64,000 nucleotides of DNA, taken from assembly GCA_031366605.1 (NCBI GenBank), contig JANLOO010000056.1, forward strand, positions 1 to 64,000. Direction: 5' to 3'. The notes under the pieces were generated by a model. It was not told the DNA's origin. It searched no databases and worked only from the letters and a program-made list of their open reading frames with translations. Numbering within the stretch: the stretch's first letter is position 1; each line of letters opens with the position of its first letter. Below are positions 17,258-25,718 of the stretch, piece after piece. The DNA is from CALMEC01 sp031366605 (GTDB lineage: Bacteria; Actinomycetota; Thermoleophilia; Miltoncostaeales; Miltoncostaeaceae). Made by a program: the position numbers and the translations under genes.

Positions 17258-18460
17258 GTGGCACGTAACTCGACGCTCAATATCGGCATCGTCGGACTTG
17301 AGTTCGGCGCGGAGTTCATTCCGATCTACCAGCGCCACCCCAATGCGAACATGTACGCGATCTGTCAGCGGACCCGTTCGAGCCTGGACGCGATCGGCGA
17401 CCAGTTCGGGATCGACGTCCGGTACGACGACTACGAGGCGATGCTGGCGGACCCGGCGATCGACGTCGTCCACGTCAACACGCCGTTGCAGCACCACGCC
17501 GACCATGTGGTCCGAGCCCTCGAGGCGGGCAAACACGTCGGATGCACGATCCCAATGGCCACGAGCGTCGAGGACTGCAAGCGGATCGTCGATGCGCAGG
17601 CGGCCAGCGGCTTGGTGTACATGATGATGGAGACGGTCATCTACAGCCGCGAGTTCCTCTATGTCAAGGAGCTCTACGAGCGCGGTGACCTGGGGAAGGT
17701 GCAGTTCGTCCGCGCCTCCCATCACCAGGACATGACCGGCTGGCCCTCCTACTGGGACGGGATGCCGCCGATGCACAACGCGACCCACGCGATCTCGCCG
17801 ACGCTTGCGCTGTGCCGCAACGAGGCGGAGTGGGTGTCGTGCTTGGCGTCGGGCACCGTGTTCGACCGGATGCACGCCCAGTACGGCTCGCCGTTTGCGA
17901 TCGAGACCACGCACATCGGCTTCCGCGACAGCGACATCGGCGCCGAGGTCACGCGACACCTGTGGGCCGTCGCCCGCCAGTACCGTGAGAGCTTCGACGT
18001 CTACGGATCGATCCGGACGTTCGAGTGGACGCAAGTCGAGGGCGAAGACCACGTCGTCCACCTCGGTGAGCAGCCCAGCCGGGTAGCGATACCCGACTAC
18101 GCCCACCTGCTTCCCGCAGAGATCCAGGCGTTCACCACCGGCGGTGTCTACACCGAGGAGGGCGACTCGGCGCACCGCTCGTTCGTGCAGGGCGGCGGAC
18201 ATGGTGGCTCACACCCGCACCTGGCCCACCGGTTGATCGAGGCCGTGCTCGGCAACGAGGATCCCTATCCCAACGCCGTCCAGGCCGCCAACATCACCTG
18301 TGCCGGAATCCTGTCGCACGAGTCGGCGCTGCGCGGCGGCGAGAAGCTACACCTTCCCGACTGGACGTTCGTGCCCGGTAACGAGCCGCGTGTCATCCCG
18401 CTGGACCAGGAGCGCGAGCCCGCGTGGGCCGGGGTCGCGGCGAACGGGGAGGGCCTGTGA
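17258..18460 (+). CDS. Gfo/Idh/MocA-family oxidoreductase of the glycoside cluster
   Basis: 400 residues from GTG 17258, chosen because GGGAAGG (17244-17250) sits 7 bp upstream; an in-frame start at 17210 would add 16 residues. N-terminal nucleotide fold LNIGIVGLEFGAEFIPIYQ, then VVHVNTPLQHHADHVVRALEAGKHVGCTIPMA, where the usual EKP is CTIP. The C-terminal GGGHGGSHPHLAHRLIEAVLGNEDPYPNAVQAANITCAGILSHESA is typical of sugar-active members. Relatives oxidise or reduce glycosides at C3. Loss of the catalytic EKP lysine is odd and suggests an altered reaction. Its TGA overlaps the next start. Confidence 0.8.
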   Translation: MARNSTLNIGIVGLEFGAEFIPIYQRHPNANMYAICQRTRSSLDAIGDQFGIDVRYDDYEAMLADPAIDVVHVNTPLQHHADHVVRALEAGKHVGCTIPMATSVEDCKRIVDAQAASGLVYMMMETVIYSREFLYVKELYERGDLGKVQFVRASHHQDMTGWPSYWDGMPPMHNATHAISPTLALCRNEAEWVSCLASGTVFDRMHAQYGSPFAIETTHIGFRDSDIGAEVTRHLWAVARQYRESFDVYGSIRTFEWTQVEGEDHVVHLGEQPSRVAIPDYAHLLPAEIQAFTTGGVYTEEGDSAHRSFVQGGGHGGSHPHLAHRLIEAVLGNEDPYPNAVQAANITCAGILSHESALRGGEKLHLPDWTFVPGNEPRVIPLDQEREPAWAGVAANGEGL

Positions 18461-19977
18461 CCGATACGCCGACAACGGGGACTCCCGAGAGTCCAATGCT
18501 CGAGATGCGTAACGTCTCCAAGGCGTTTCCCGGCGTGCGTGCGCTCGATGACGTCAGCCTGGACGTGCGGGCGGGAGAGGTCCTCGCGCTCGTCGGCGAG
18601 AACGGGGCGGGCAAGTCGACGCTCATCAAGATCCTGGCGGGCGCGCAGCAACCCGATTCCGGGACGATCCTGCTGGACGGTGAGCCGGTTCGCATCGCCA
18701 CGCCGGCAGACGCCGAGCGCCTGGGCATCGTCACCGTCTACCAAGAGTTCAACTTGTTTCCGTCGTTGACGGTCGCCGAGAACCTGATGTTCGGCAGCTA
18801 CCGCAAGCGCGGCCGGCTGATCGACTGGCGCGCCACCCGCCGCGAGGCCGTCCGCGCCCTCACCGAGATGCACGTCCACCTGGACCCCGATCGGCCGGTC
18901 TCGGGCCTGAGCGTCGCCGAGAAGCAGATCCTCGAAATCGCCAAGGCCCTGCATCGCCGCGTGCGCGTCCTCGTGCTCGACGAGCCGACGGCGGTGCTCG
19001 GAGGATCGGACGTCGACTCGTTGATGACCACGATCCGGTCGCTGCGGGAGCGCGGGGTGGGAGTGATCTTTATCTCGCACCGGCTTGAGGAGATCTTCGA
19101 CATCGCAGACCGGTACCTCGTCCTCAAGGACGGGACCCGTACCGATGCCGGCGACGTCAGCCAGGTCGATGCCGCGCACATCGTCTCGAAGATGGTCGGT
19201 CGGACACTCGCGGCGCTCGACGCCCGTCCTGCGCGGGAGGCGCGCGAAGAGGTGCTTCGCGTCGAGGACCTCAACCGTGCCGGCGTCCTTCACCACATCA
19301 GCTTCAGCCTCGCGGCGGGAGAGGTCCTGGGCATTGCCGGCCTGCGAGGCGCAGGGCGCACCGAGCTGGCACGTGCGATCTTCGGAGCCGACCCCATCGA
19401 CAGCGGCCGCATCTTCGTCCGCGGACGCGAGACCACGATCGGATCACCGGGGGCGGCGATCGCCAACGGGATCGGTCTGGTCCCCGAAGAGCGCAAGACA
19501 CAGGGGCTCTTGATGAACCTGTCGACGGTCCAGAACATCCCGCTCGTTCAGATGGTCGCCACGCACGCGCGCATCGTGCGGCCGCTGCGCGAGGAGGCCC
19601 TCGCGAAGCGGCATGTCAAGGATCTCCGAATACGCGTTGGCGACACGGGTGCGAGCGTCGCGACCCTCAGCGGGGGCAACCAGCAGAAGGTCGTGCTCGC
19701 AAAGTGGCTCGAGTCTGGAGCCTCGATCCTGATCTTCGACGAGCCAACTCGCGGGATCGACGTCGGAAGCAAACGCGAGATCTACGAGCTGATCCGGCGC
19801 CTGTGCGACGAGGGCCTCGGGATCATCGTGATCTCGTCGGAGCTGCCCGAGATCCTGCAGGTCAGTGATCGCGTCCTGGTCATGCACGCCGGAGAGATTG
19901 CGGCCGAGCTCGACCGGGCCAACGCCACCGAAGAACTCATCATGAGCCACGCCGTCGGAGGGATGGTCGCCACATGA
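18457..19977 (+). CDS. Sugar ABC importer ATPase, RbsA/MglA type (two domains)
   Basis: 506 residues from GTG 18457 (GTGA overlap with the dehydrogenase). Domain 1 (residues 10-235) has Walker A GENGAGKSTLIK, signature LSVAEKQILEIAKAL and Walker B VLVLDEPTAVLGG. Domain 2 has the degenerate Walker A GLRGAGRTELAR normal for this family, signature LSGGNQQKVVLAKWL and FDEPTRGIDVGSK. This is the cytoplasmic tandem ATPase of ribose/galactose-type importers (CUT2). It is coupled by an ATGA overlap to the permease. Confidence 0.93.
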   Translation: MTDTPTTGTPESPMLEMRNVSKAFPGVRALDDVSLDVRAGEVLALVGENGAGKSTLIKILAGAQQPDSGTILLDGEPVRIATPADAERLGIVTVYQEFNLFPSLTVAENLMFGSYRKRGRLIDWRATRREAVRALTEMHVHLDPDRPVSGLSVAEKQILEIAKALHRRVRVLVLDEPTAVLGGSDVDSLMTTIRSLRERGVGVIFISHRLEEIFDIADRYLVLKDGTRTDAGDVSQVDAAHIVSKMVGRTLAALDARPAREAREEVLRVEDLNRAGVLHHISFSLAAGEVLGIAGLRGAGRTELARAIFGADPIDSGRIFVRGRETTIGSPGAAIANGIGLVPEERKTQGLLMNLSTVQNIPLVQMVATHARIVRPLREEALAKRHVKDLRIRVGDTGASVATLSGGNQQKVVLAKWLESGASILIFDEPTRGIDVGSKREIYELIRRLCDEGLGIIVISSELPEILQVSDRVLVMHAGEIAAELDRANATEELIMSHAVGGMVAT

Positions 19978-21050
19978 GCGCAATCAGTGCCACCGGAATC
20001 GGAAAGTTCGGCGGCGGGCTCATGCGCCGGATGGGCAGCTACACGCCCCCGATCGTGATGCTCACGTCGGTGCTCATCCTGACGGCGATCCTGTCGCCGG
20101 AGTTCTTCCAGCAGCAGAACCTGATCAACGTGGCGCGGCAATCCACGATCACCGGGATCGTTGCGGTTGGGATGACGTTTGTGATCCTGACCGGCGGCAT
20201 CGACCTGTCGGTGGGGTCGACGCTCGCGCTGGTCGCAGTTGCCGCGGCGATGCTGATTCAGGGTGGGATGGCGATGGGCTTGGTGATCCTGCTGTCCCTT
20301 GGGCTTGGACTCCTCGTCGGCATCGTCAACGGGGTCGGGGTGACCATCCTGCAGATCCAACCGTTCGTCATGACGCTCGCGATGTTGGGAATCGTGCGAG
20401 GCGTCGTGTTCGAGATGAGCGACGGCAGCCCCAAGGACTTCTTCGGATCGAGCGGGTTGCTCGACGTGTTCGGAAATGGCACCTACCTGGGCATCCCGGG
20501 TCCAGTGGTCCTGTTCGTGGTGGTGGCAGCCCTCGGGCTTTTGGCATTGCGGTACCTCCCATTCGGGCGGTACGTCTACGCAATCGGTGGGAGCGTCGAG
20601 GCGGCGCGCCTGTCGGGGGTCAGGACGACCCGCGTCACCATCGCCGTCTATGCGATCAGCGGGGTTTGCGCCGCGATCGCGGGCATCATGACGGCATCAC
20701 GCCTCAGCGTCGGCGATCCAACCGCCGGCAACCTCGCCGAACTCGACGCGATCGCTGCGGTCGTGATCGGCGGGACCAGCCTCATGGGCGGCCTCGGCGG
20801 CATGGTGGGGACGATCGCGGGCGCGTTGCTTCTGGCGATGCTCTCGAACGTGCTCAACCTGACCGGCGTGTCGCCCTTCTACCAGCTGATCGTGAAGGGA
20901 GCGGTGATCATCTTCGCCGTCGTCCTCACACAATGGGCGGCGCGCGCATCGTCGCTCCGCGCTTCGGCAGGTGGGTCGGGCCCCGAAACGGGGGACTCGG
21001 GGCAGACCGCAACGCAAACCACGCGTACCAATCAACCTGAAGAAAGGTAA
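19974..21050 (+). CDS. Sugar ABC importer permease, RbsC type
   Basis: 358 residues with about nine to ten membrane helices. Family landmarks are FFQQQNLINVARQSTITGIVAVGMTFVILTGGIDLSVGS, YAIGGSVEAARLSGVRT (the loop contacting the ATPase), and GGTSLMGGLGGMVGTIAGALLLAMLSNVLNL. A polar tail rich in Gly/Thr follows the last helix. ATG 19974 overlaps the ATPase stop. One such permease usually dimerises to form the channel. Confidence 0.92.
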   Translation: MSAISATGIGKFGGGLMRRMGSYTPPIVMLTSVLILTAILSPEFFQQQNLINVARQSTITGIVAVGMTFVILTGGIDLSVGSTLALVAVAAAMLIQGGMAMGLVILLSLGLGLLVGIVNGVGVTILQIQPFVMTLAMLGIVRGVVFEMSDGSPKDFFGSSGLLDVFGNGTYLGIPGPVVLFVVVAALGLLALRYLPFGRYVYAIGGSVEAARLSGVRTTRVTIAVYAISGVCAAIAGIMTASRLSVGDPTAGNLAELDAIAAVVIGGTSLMGGLGGMVGTIAGALLLAMLSNVLNLTGVSPFYQLIVKGAVIIFAVVLTQWAARASSLRASAGGSGPETGDSGQTATQTTRTNQPEER

Positions 21051-21054
21051 CAAT

Positions 21055-22107
21055 ATGAAGAAGAGACGATTTCTCCTGGTCGCGCTGCTCGCTGCAGCGT
21101 CGTCGGCCATCGCCGCCGGATGCGGTGGGGATGACAACACGGCCGCGCCGACCACGGGGAGCGTTGCTGCGCCTGCCGGGATCACGCTGAGCGACTTCTG
21201 CGGACCGGAATGTCAGGCCGCGCTTGCGATCAAGGCCGACCCAGCATCGATCGACTGCAAGGTCGGTCTCTCGTGGAACGGGTTCAACCACCCCTATGGC
21301 GCCGCGACCGGCAAGCGCACTAAAGAGGCCCAGAAGGCGTTGTTCCCCAAAATGCAGCTCACGATCAGCGATGGCCGGGGCGACTCGACGGTCCAGTCCA
21401 ACGGCATCGACGACATGCTCACCAAGGGCCTCGACGTGCTGATCGTCTCGCCGGCTGACGCCAAGGCGCTCGCGCCCGCCGTCAAGCGGGCGACCGCCGC
21501 CGGCACCAAGGTCATCGCCTCGGACCGTTCTGTCGACGCTCCCGTGTCGACGACCATCGGCGCCGACAACGTCGACACCGGAACCGTCGCCGGTGAGTAC
21601 GTCGTCACGGCGTCGGGCGGCAAGGGCAACATCGTCGAGCTGCAGGGCGCGCTCGGCGCATCGCCGACGATCGACCGCCACAAGGGCTTCGTCGACGCGA
21701 TCGCGGGCACCCCGGGTCTCAAGATCATCGACAGCCCCACCGCCAACTACAACCGCGAAGAGGGTCGGTCGGTCATGGAGGACATGCTCCAGAAGCACGG
21801 CAAGGGTGAGATCCAGTTCGTCTACACCCACAACGACGAGATGTCCCTGGGAGCCATTCAGGCGATCAAGGCAGCCGGCCGCCTTTCGGAGATCAAAGTC
21901 GTGGGCATCGACGCCCAGCAGTCCGCGCTCGAGGCCGTCAAGGCCGGCGATTACGCCGCAACGGTCGCGTACCCGATCAACGCATCCGAGCACATCGCCG
22001 CCGCCGCCAAGCTGTGCGCCGGTGAGACCGTGCCCGAGCGGATCAAGCTGACGGCAACCCTGGTCACAAAGGACAACGTGGCCGCCGTCGACGGGAAGAC
22101 GTTCTAG
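21055..22107 (+). CDS. Sugar ABC importer substrate-binding lipoprotein, RbsB type
   Basis: 350 residues from ATG 21055 with AGAAAGG just upstream. The signal peptide KKRRFLLVALLAAASSAIAAGC ends in a lipobox Cys. The mature part is a type I periplasmic-binding fold: VLIVSPADAKALAPAVKRATAAGTKVIASD, IVELQGALGASPTIDRHKGF, FVYTHNDEMSLGAIQAIKAAG and VVGIDAQQSALEAVKAGDYAATVAYP. These segments are typical of ribose, xylose and inositol binders. Cys residues near the mature N-terminus (CGPECQAAL, DCKVG) may form disulfides. The ligand is not predictable from sequence. Confidence 0.9.
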   Translation: MKKRRFLLVALLAAASSAIAAGCGGDDNTAAPTTGSVAAPAGITLSDFCGPECQAALAIKADPASIDCKVGLSWNGFNHPYGAATGKRTKEAQKALFPKMQLTISDGRGDSTVQSNGIDDMLTKGLDVLIVSPADAKALAPAVKRATAAGTKVIASDRSVDAPVSTTIGADNVDTGTVAGEYVVTASGGKGNIVELQGALGASPTIDRHKGFVDAIAGTPGLKIIDSPTANYNREEGRSVMEDMLQKHGKGEIQFVYTHNDEMSLGAIQAIKAAGRLSEIKVVGIDAQQSALEAVKAGDYAATVAYPINASEHIAAAAKLCAGETVPERIKLTATLVTKDNVAAVDGKTF

Positions 22108-22122
22108 TCGACCCGACCACGC

Positions 22123-22164
22123 GATGGGCGTCGCAGCGTTACCCCTTGCGCTGCGGCGCCCATC
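22123..22164 (+). terminator. Strong intra-operon hairpin after the binding-protein gene
   Basis: Arms 22123-22138 (GATGGGCGTCGCAGCG) and 22149-22164 (CGCTGCGGCGCCCATC) pair over 16 bp with a single G-U type mismatch around a 10-base loop. No T-run follows. It lies 16 bp after the importer operon and 37 bp before the isomerase gene. It may act as an attenuating or stabilising structure that sets transporter expression apart from the catabolic genes. Confidence 0.7.
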
Positions 22165-22200
22165 CGGTCAACCGTCGAACCACGCCACTGGAGAATCTCG

Positions 22201-23034
22201 ATGAAGCTTGCTTACAACAACTGGGCCTACACGAGCTTCTTCGTGTGGACGCCGTCGTACACCCTCGAGGACACGATCAAACGTCTCGCGGCGATCGGCT
22301 ACGACGGCATCGAGATCGGTGCCGGAGCGCCACACGCATGGCCGGCGCACCTGACCAAGAAGCGCCGCGGCGACATCAAGAAGCTGCTCGAAAAGCACGA
22401 GATCGTCGTTTCGAGCATGTTGCCTGCGCCGTCCGGCGGACCGGGCAACAACCCCGTCTCACCGCTCATCGAGGAGCGCCGGTGGACGGTCCAGCACTAC
22501 AAGGAGATCATCACCCTCTGCCGGGACTGGGACTGCCATACCCTGATCTATCTGCCGGGCTGGCGGGTGTTCGGGACGACCCGGCGCCAGGCGTGGAAGT
22601 GGAGTCAAGAGGCGCTCAAGCAGATCGCCGACTTCGCCGCCAAGAACGACGTGACCATGGTGATCGAGCCGACGCCCCACGACACGAACCTGTGTGAGAG
22701 CAGCTACGACGCCATCGAGTTGATGGAGGACGTCAACCACCCCAACGTCAAGCTGATGTTCGATACGTTCCACGCGTTCTATCGCCACGAGGTGCCGACC
22801 GACTATGTGTACGAGATGGGCAAGAACCTCAAGCACATCCACATCTCCGACAATGACCGCCTGCCTCCGGGCCAGGGCGTCGGCGATTGGCCGTCGCTCA
22901 TCGGGGCGTTGCGCGAGGTTGGCTACGACGGCTACCTGACGATGGAGACCGGGTTCCATAGCCGCGGCATCGAGCCTGACTACGACGCGCGGCAGGCATA
23001 CGAGTTCCTCAAGCCCCTCGCCGAAGGGGAGTGA
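22201..23034 (+). CDS. Sugar phosphate isomerase/epimerase-like TIM-barrel enzyme
   Basis: 277 residues of the xylose-isomerase-like (AP endonuclease 2) barrel. Likely metal ligands are Glu in VIEPTPHD, Asp in LMFDTFHAFYRH, His in LKHIHISDNDR and Glu in LTMETGFHS, the usual E-D-H-E set. Early motifs are MKLAYNNWAYTSFF and RLAAIGYDGIEIG. Family members include 3-epimerases and enzymes that cleave 3-keto-glycosides or 3-keto-levoglucosan by elimination. Next to a sugar 3-dehydrogenase-like pair, a lyase or epimerase on a 3-keto sugar is the best inference. GGAG precedes the ATG. Confidence 0.85.
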   Translation: MKLAYNNWAYTSFFVWTPSYTLEDTIKRLAAIGYDGIEIGAGAPHAWPAHLTKKRRGDIKKLLEKHEIVVSSMLPAPSGGPGNNPVSPLIEERRWTVQHYKEIITLCRDWDCHTLIYLPGWRVFGTTRRQAWKWSQEALKQIADFAAKNDVTMVIEPTPHDTNLCESSYDAIELMEDVNHPNVKLMFDTFHAFYRHEVPTDYVYEMGKNLKHIHISDNDRLPPGQGVGDWPSLIGALREVGYDGYLTMETGFHSRGIEPDYDARQAYEFLKPLAEGE

Positions 23035-23627
23035 GCATGCCGACGGGAAGCGGGGATCGCGTCGAGGCCCTCACGATCCTGAGCGAGGAGGAAGCCAACA
23101 CGATCGACGCCATCGCCGGTCGCATCATCCCTGGCGATGCCGCCGATCCCGGGGCGCGCGAGGCCGGCGCGAAGATCTACATCGACCGGGCCCTCGGAGG
23201 CTTCCTACGCGAGCTGCGGCCGTTCTACCGGCGGGCGATCCTCGGACTCGACGCACTCACGCAGGAGCGTCATGGTGCCGCCTTTGCGGATCTCGAAACC
23301 GAGGCGCAAGACGCCGTCCTTGCCGATCTTGAACGAGGGGGACAGGGCGGTACAGGCGACACCGAGGTGCGTGACGTCGGTTGGGACGAGGGGAGCTTGC
23401 TCTCAACGTTCTTCGAGGTGGTGCGTGAGCACATCCTGCAGGGCACCTTCGGCGACCCCGCCTACGGCGGCAATCGGGACTTGGTCGGGTGGCGCCTGTT
23501 GGGCTTCCCAGGCGCCCGCTGGGGGTACACGCTCGAGGAGATGGCGCCCGGAGTGGACGCGATGAGCCTCCCCGTCAAGTCCCTGGCGGACCTGCGGCGC
23601 GAGCGCCCGTGGGATGACTCCGAATGA
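23031..23627 (+). CDS. Small subunit of GMC dehydrogenase (gluconate 2-dehydrogenase subunit 3 family)
   Basis: 198 residues from GTG 23031 (GTGA overlap with the isomerase) or ATG 23037. The core ILSEEEANTIDAIAGRIIPGDAADPGAREAGAKIYIDRAL and the end YGGNRDLVGWRLLGFPGARWGY are the subunit-3 pattern. The family helps fold and export the flavoprotein, but here no Tat or Sec signal is seen, so the complex may stay in the cytoplasm. It overlaps the flavoprotein gene by ATGA, as expected for obligate partners. Confidence 0.87.
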   Translation: MSMPTGSGDRVEALTILSEEEANTIDAIAGRIIPGDAADPGAREAGAKIYIDRALGGFLRELRPFYRRAILGLDALTQERHGAAFADLETEAQDAVLADLERGGQGGTGDTEVRDVGWDEGSLLSTFFEVVREHILQGTFGDPAYGGNRDLVGWRLLGFPGARWGYTLEEMAPGVDAMSLPVKSLADLRRERPWDDSE

Positions 23628-25363
23628 GCACTGAATCCGTCGACGCCGTCATCGTCGGCCTCGGCGCGGTCGGGGCGATCCTCGCCGAGAAGCTCGCCAC
23701 GGCGGGCCTGCGGACGGTCGCGTTCGAGAAGGGCGAGCACTTCCGCGACCCCGATTTCCGGTTCAAGCACGACGAGATCCGCTACTACGCCCGCGGGGCG
23801 ATCTCGCCGAACATGACGCGCGATCCTGTCACCTGGCGGGCGACGTCACGCGACACCGCGGCCGTGCTGCCGTGGTCGTCAGGCCCCCTCGGCGTCGACG
23901 AGCCGCTGTTCGGGATGCCGGCGATCGGAACCGGCGGCGGAACCCTGCATTGGGGTGGCGCCGCGTTTCGTTTTCCCGCTCCAGAGTTCCGTATGCGCAG
24001 CGCGATCGTCGAGCGCTTCGGCCCGGGCGCCCTGCCCGCAGACACGACGCTGGTGGACTGGCCGTTCGGCTTTGACGAGATCGAGCGCTACTACGACCTG
24101 GTCGAGTGGGAGCAAGGCGTCTCGGGCGCAGCCGGCAACGTCGCGGGCGAACCGCGCGACGGCGGCAACCCGTTCGACGATCCCCGCACGCGTGACTACC
24201 CGATGCCGCCACTCCACGCCGCACCCGGCGACCGCGTGTTCGCCGATGCGGCGCGACGACTCGGATATCACCCCTACCCGATCCCCGCGGCCATCAACTC
24301 GGTCCCGTTCGCCAACCGGTCGGCCTGCACGTACTGCGGGTGGTGCCACGGATTCCCGTGCCACGTCGGGGCGAAGTCCTCGACGCATGCCACCTCGCTG
24401 CCCGTGGCGCTCGCGACCGGCAACCTCGAGGTCCGCGCCCAGTCGCGCGTTTGCCAGGTCAACCGCGGCCCCGACGGGCGGGCCGGCGGGGTGACGTACT
24501 TCGGGCCGGACGGGGTCCGGCGCGAGATTGAGGCGCCGATCGTCGTACTCGCCGCCTACTCGCTCGAGAACGCCCGTCTGCTCCTGCTCTCGGATCTCAA
24601 TGCCAACGACCAGGTCGGCCAACACTTCATGACCCACAACTTCGGGTGGTTCAACGGGGTGCTTCCTGAGGACTCGAACCCGTTCGTCGGAACGCTCGTG
24701 GCCGGCAGTGCGCTGGACGACCTTGGAGCGGATCGTGTGCCCGACGGCTCCGGGGTCCTGTGGGGCTCGCCGATCGTCGGTTTTCCGACTGACATCCAGC
24801 CACTCGAGGCGGTCCACTCGATGAACCCCGAAGCCCCGCGATGGGGCGTCGGCTTCAAGGAGTGGCTTCGCACCAACTACCGACGGCTCTACCGCATGTA
24901 CTCGCAGACGACGAACTTCCCGTCGGCACGCCACCGCGTCGACCTGGACCCCACTGTGCGTGACCCGTGGGGCGTGCCTGCCCTGCGGATCACCCACGAC
25001 TGGGACGACCACGACGCCCGCTCGGTCGAGTTCTTCGCGACGGTCAAGGAGCGCATCGCCCAGGAGATGGGCATCCGCGAGTCATGGCAACACGCATCGC
25101 GCCCCTTCTACCACCTGTCTACCCACGAGTGCGGTGTTCACCGTATGGGCGAGAACCCGGCCGAGAGCGTGGTGGATGCCGACGGCCAGTCCCACGAGTG
25201 CCCCGGCCTGTGGGTCCTCGGGGGCGGCCAGTTCCCGAGCCTCGGGGGCTACAACCCGACGCTCACGATCCAGGCGCTCGCTTACCGCGCAGCGGAGGCG
25301 CTCCTCGAGGGCGTCGGGGCGAAGATGCAACCCCTCGAATGGGCGCAGGGCGGGCCAGTCTGA
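23624..25363 (+). CDS. GMC-family FAD dehydrogenase with probable Fe-S cluster (glucoside 3-dehydrogenase-like)
   Basis: 579 residues. FAD fold: VDAVIVGLGAVGAILAEKLA and GTGGGTLHWGGAAFRFP. The Cys series CTYCGWCHGFPC (C-x2-C-x2-C-x4-C) matches the place where bacterial FAD-glucose dehydrogenase alpha subunits bind a [3Fe-4S] cluster. Catalytic region: HECGVHRMGENPAESVVD, then GGGQFPSLGGYNPTLTIQALAYRAAE, giving the active-site His and Asn. Such enzymes oxidise sugars at C1 or, in glucoside 3-dehydrogenases, C3. With subunit 3 and the isomerase-like enzyme, 3-oxidation of a glycoside is inferred. Electrons must pass to an acceptor not encoded here. Confidence 0.87.
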   Translation: MSTESVDAVIVGLGAVGAILAEKLATAGLRTVAFEKGEHFRDPDFRFKHDEIRYYARGAISPNMTRDPVTWRATSRDTAAVLPWSSGPLGVDEPLFGMPAIGTGGGTLHWGGAAFRFPAPEFRMRSAIVERFGPGALPADTTLVDWPFGFDEIERYYDLVEWEQGVSGAAGNVAGEPRDGGNPFDDPRTRDYPMPPLHAAPGDRVFADAARRLGYHPYPIPAAINSVPFANRSACTYCGWCHGFPCHVGAKSSTHATSLPVALATGNLEVRAQSRVCQVNRGPDGRAGGVTYFGPDGVRREIEAPIVVLAAYSLENARLLLLSDLNANDQVGQHFMTHNFGWFNGVLPEDSNPFVGTLVAGSALDDLGADRVPDGSGVLWGSPIVGFPTDIQPLEAVHSMNPEAPRWGVGFKEWLRTNYRRLYRMYSQTTNFPSARHRVDLDPTVRDPWGVPALRITHDWDDHDARSVEFFATVKERIAQEMGIRESWQHASRPFYHLSTHECGVHRMGENPAESVVDADGQSHECPGLWVLGGGQFPSLGGYNPTLTIQALAYRAAEALLEGVGAKMQPLEWAQGGPV

Positions 25364-25521
25364 CCGAGCCCCCCAGTGTCCCGCTCCGTCAGCTCGCCCG
25401 GAGGGGCAAGGCAGCGAACAGATCGGTGCCTCTTGTGATTGGCGAAAGGAGTTGTGCCACCCCGTTGGTATGTCAGTCGTGGCAAATCTGAACTGAACCG
25501 TGGGTCGAATGGCCCCCGGCG

Positions 25522-25718
25522 ATTGAGGTCGATGGGCTGTCCGAGCGATTGGAATTGAGTCAGGCGGAGGTGATGCGCAGGGCGTTGACGCAGTTCGAGG
25601 CCGCCGAATCGCGTGACCGGCAGTTCGCCCTGTTCGAGCTGGCCGGGCTGTCGAGCGAAGATGGCCGGTCGATCGCCGACATCCCCGACAGGAGCTGTTC
25701 GAGGGCTTCTGGCGGTGA
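25522..25718 (+). pseudogene. Decayed antitoxin of a PIN-domain toxin-antitoxin pair
   Basis: The frame reads IEVDGLSERLELSQAEVMRR, then ALTQFEAAESRDRQFALFEL and AGLSSEDGRSIADIPD, typical of short antitoxins with a DNA-binding head. The usual N-terminal strand and a clear start codon are missing. After IPD the reading frame shifts: GACAGGAGCTGTTCGAGGGC would read in the other frame as an ELFEGFWR-type antitoxin end, with TGA at 25716-25718 overlapping the toxin GTG. So both ends look damaged while the toxin frame is open. Confidence 0.6.
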
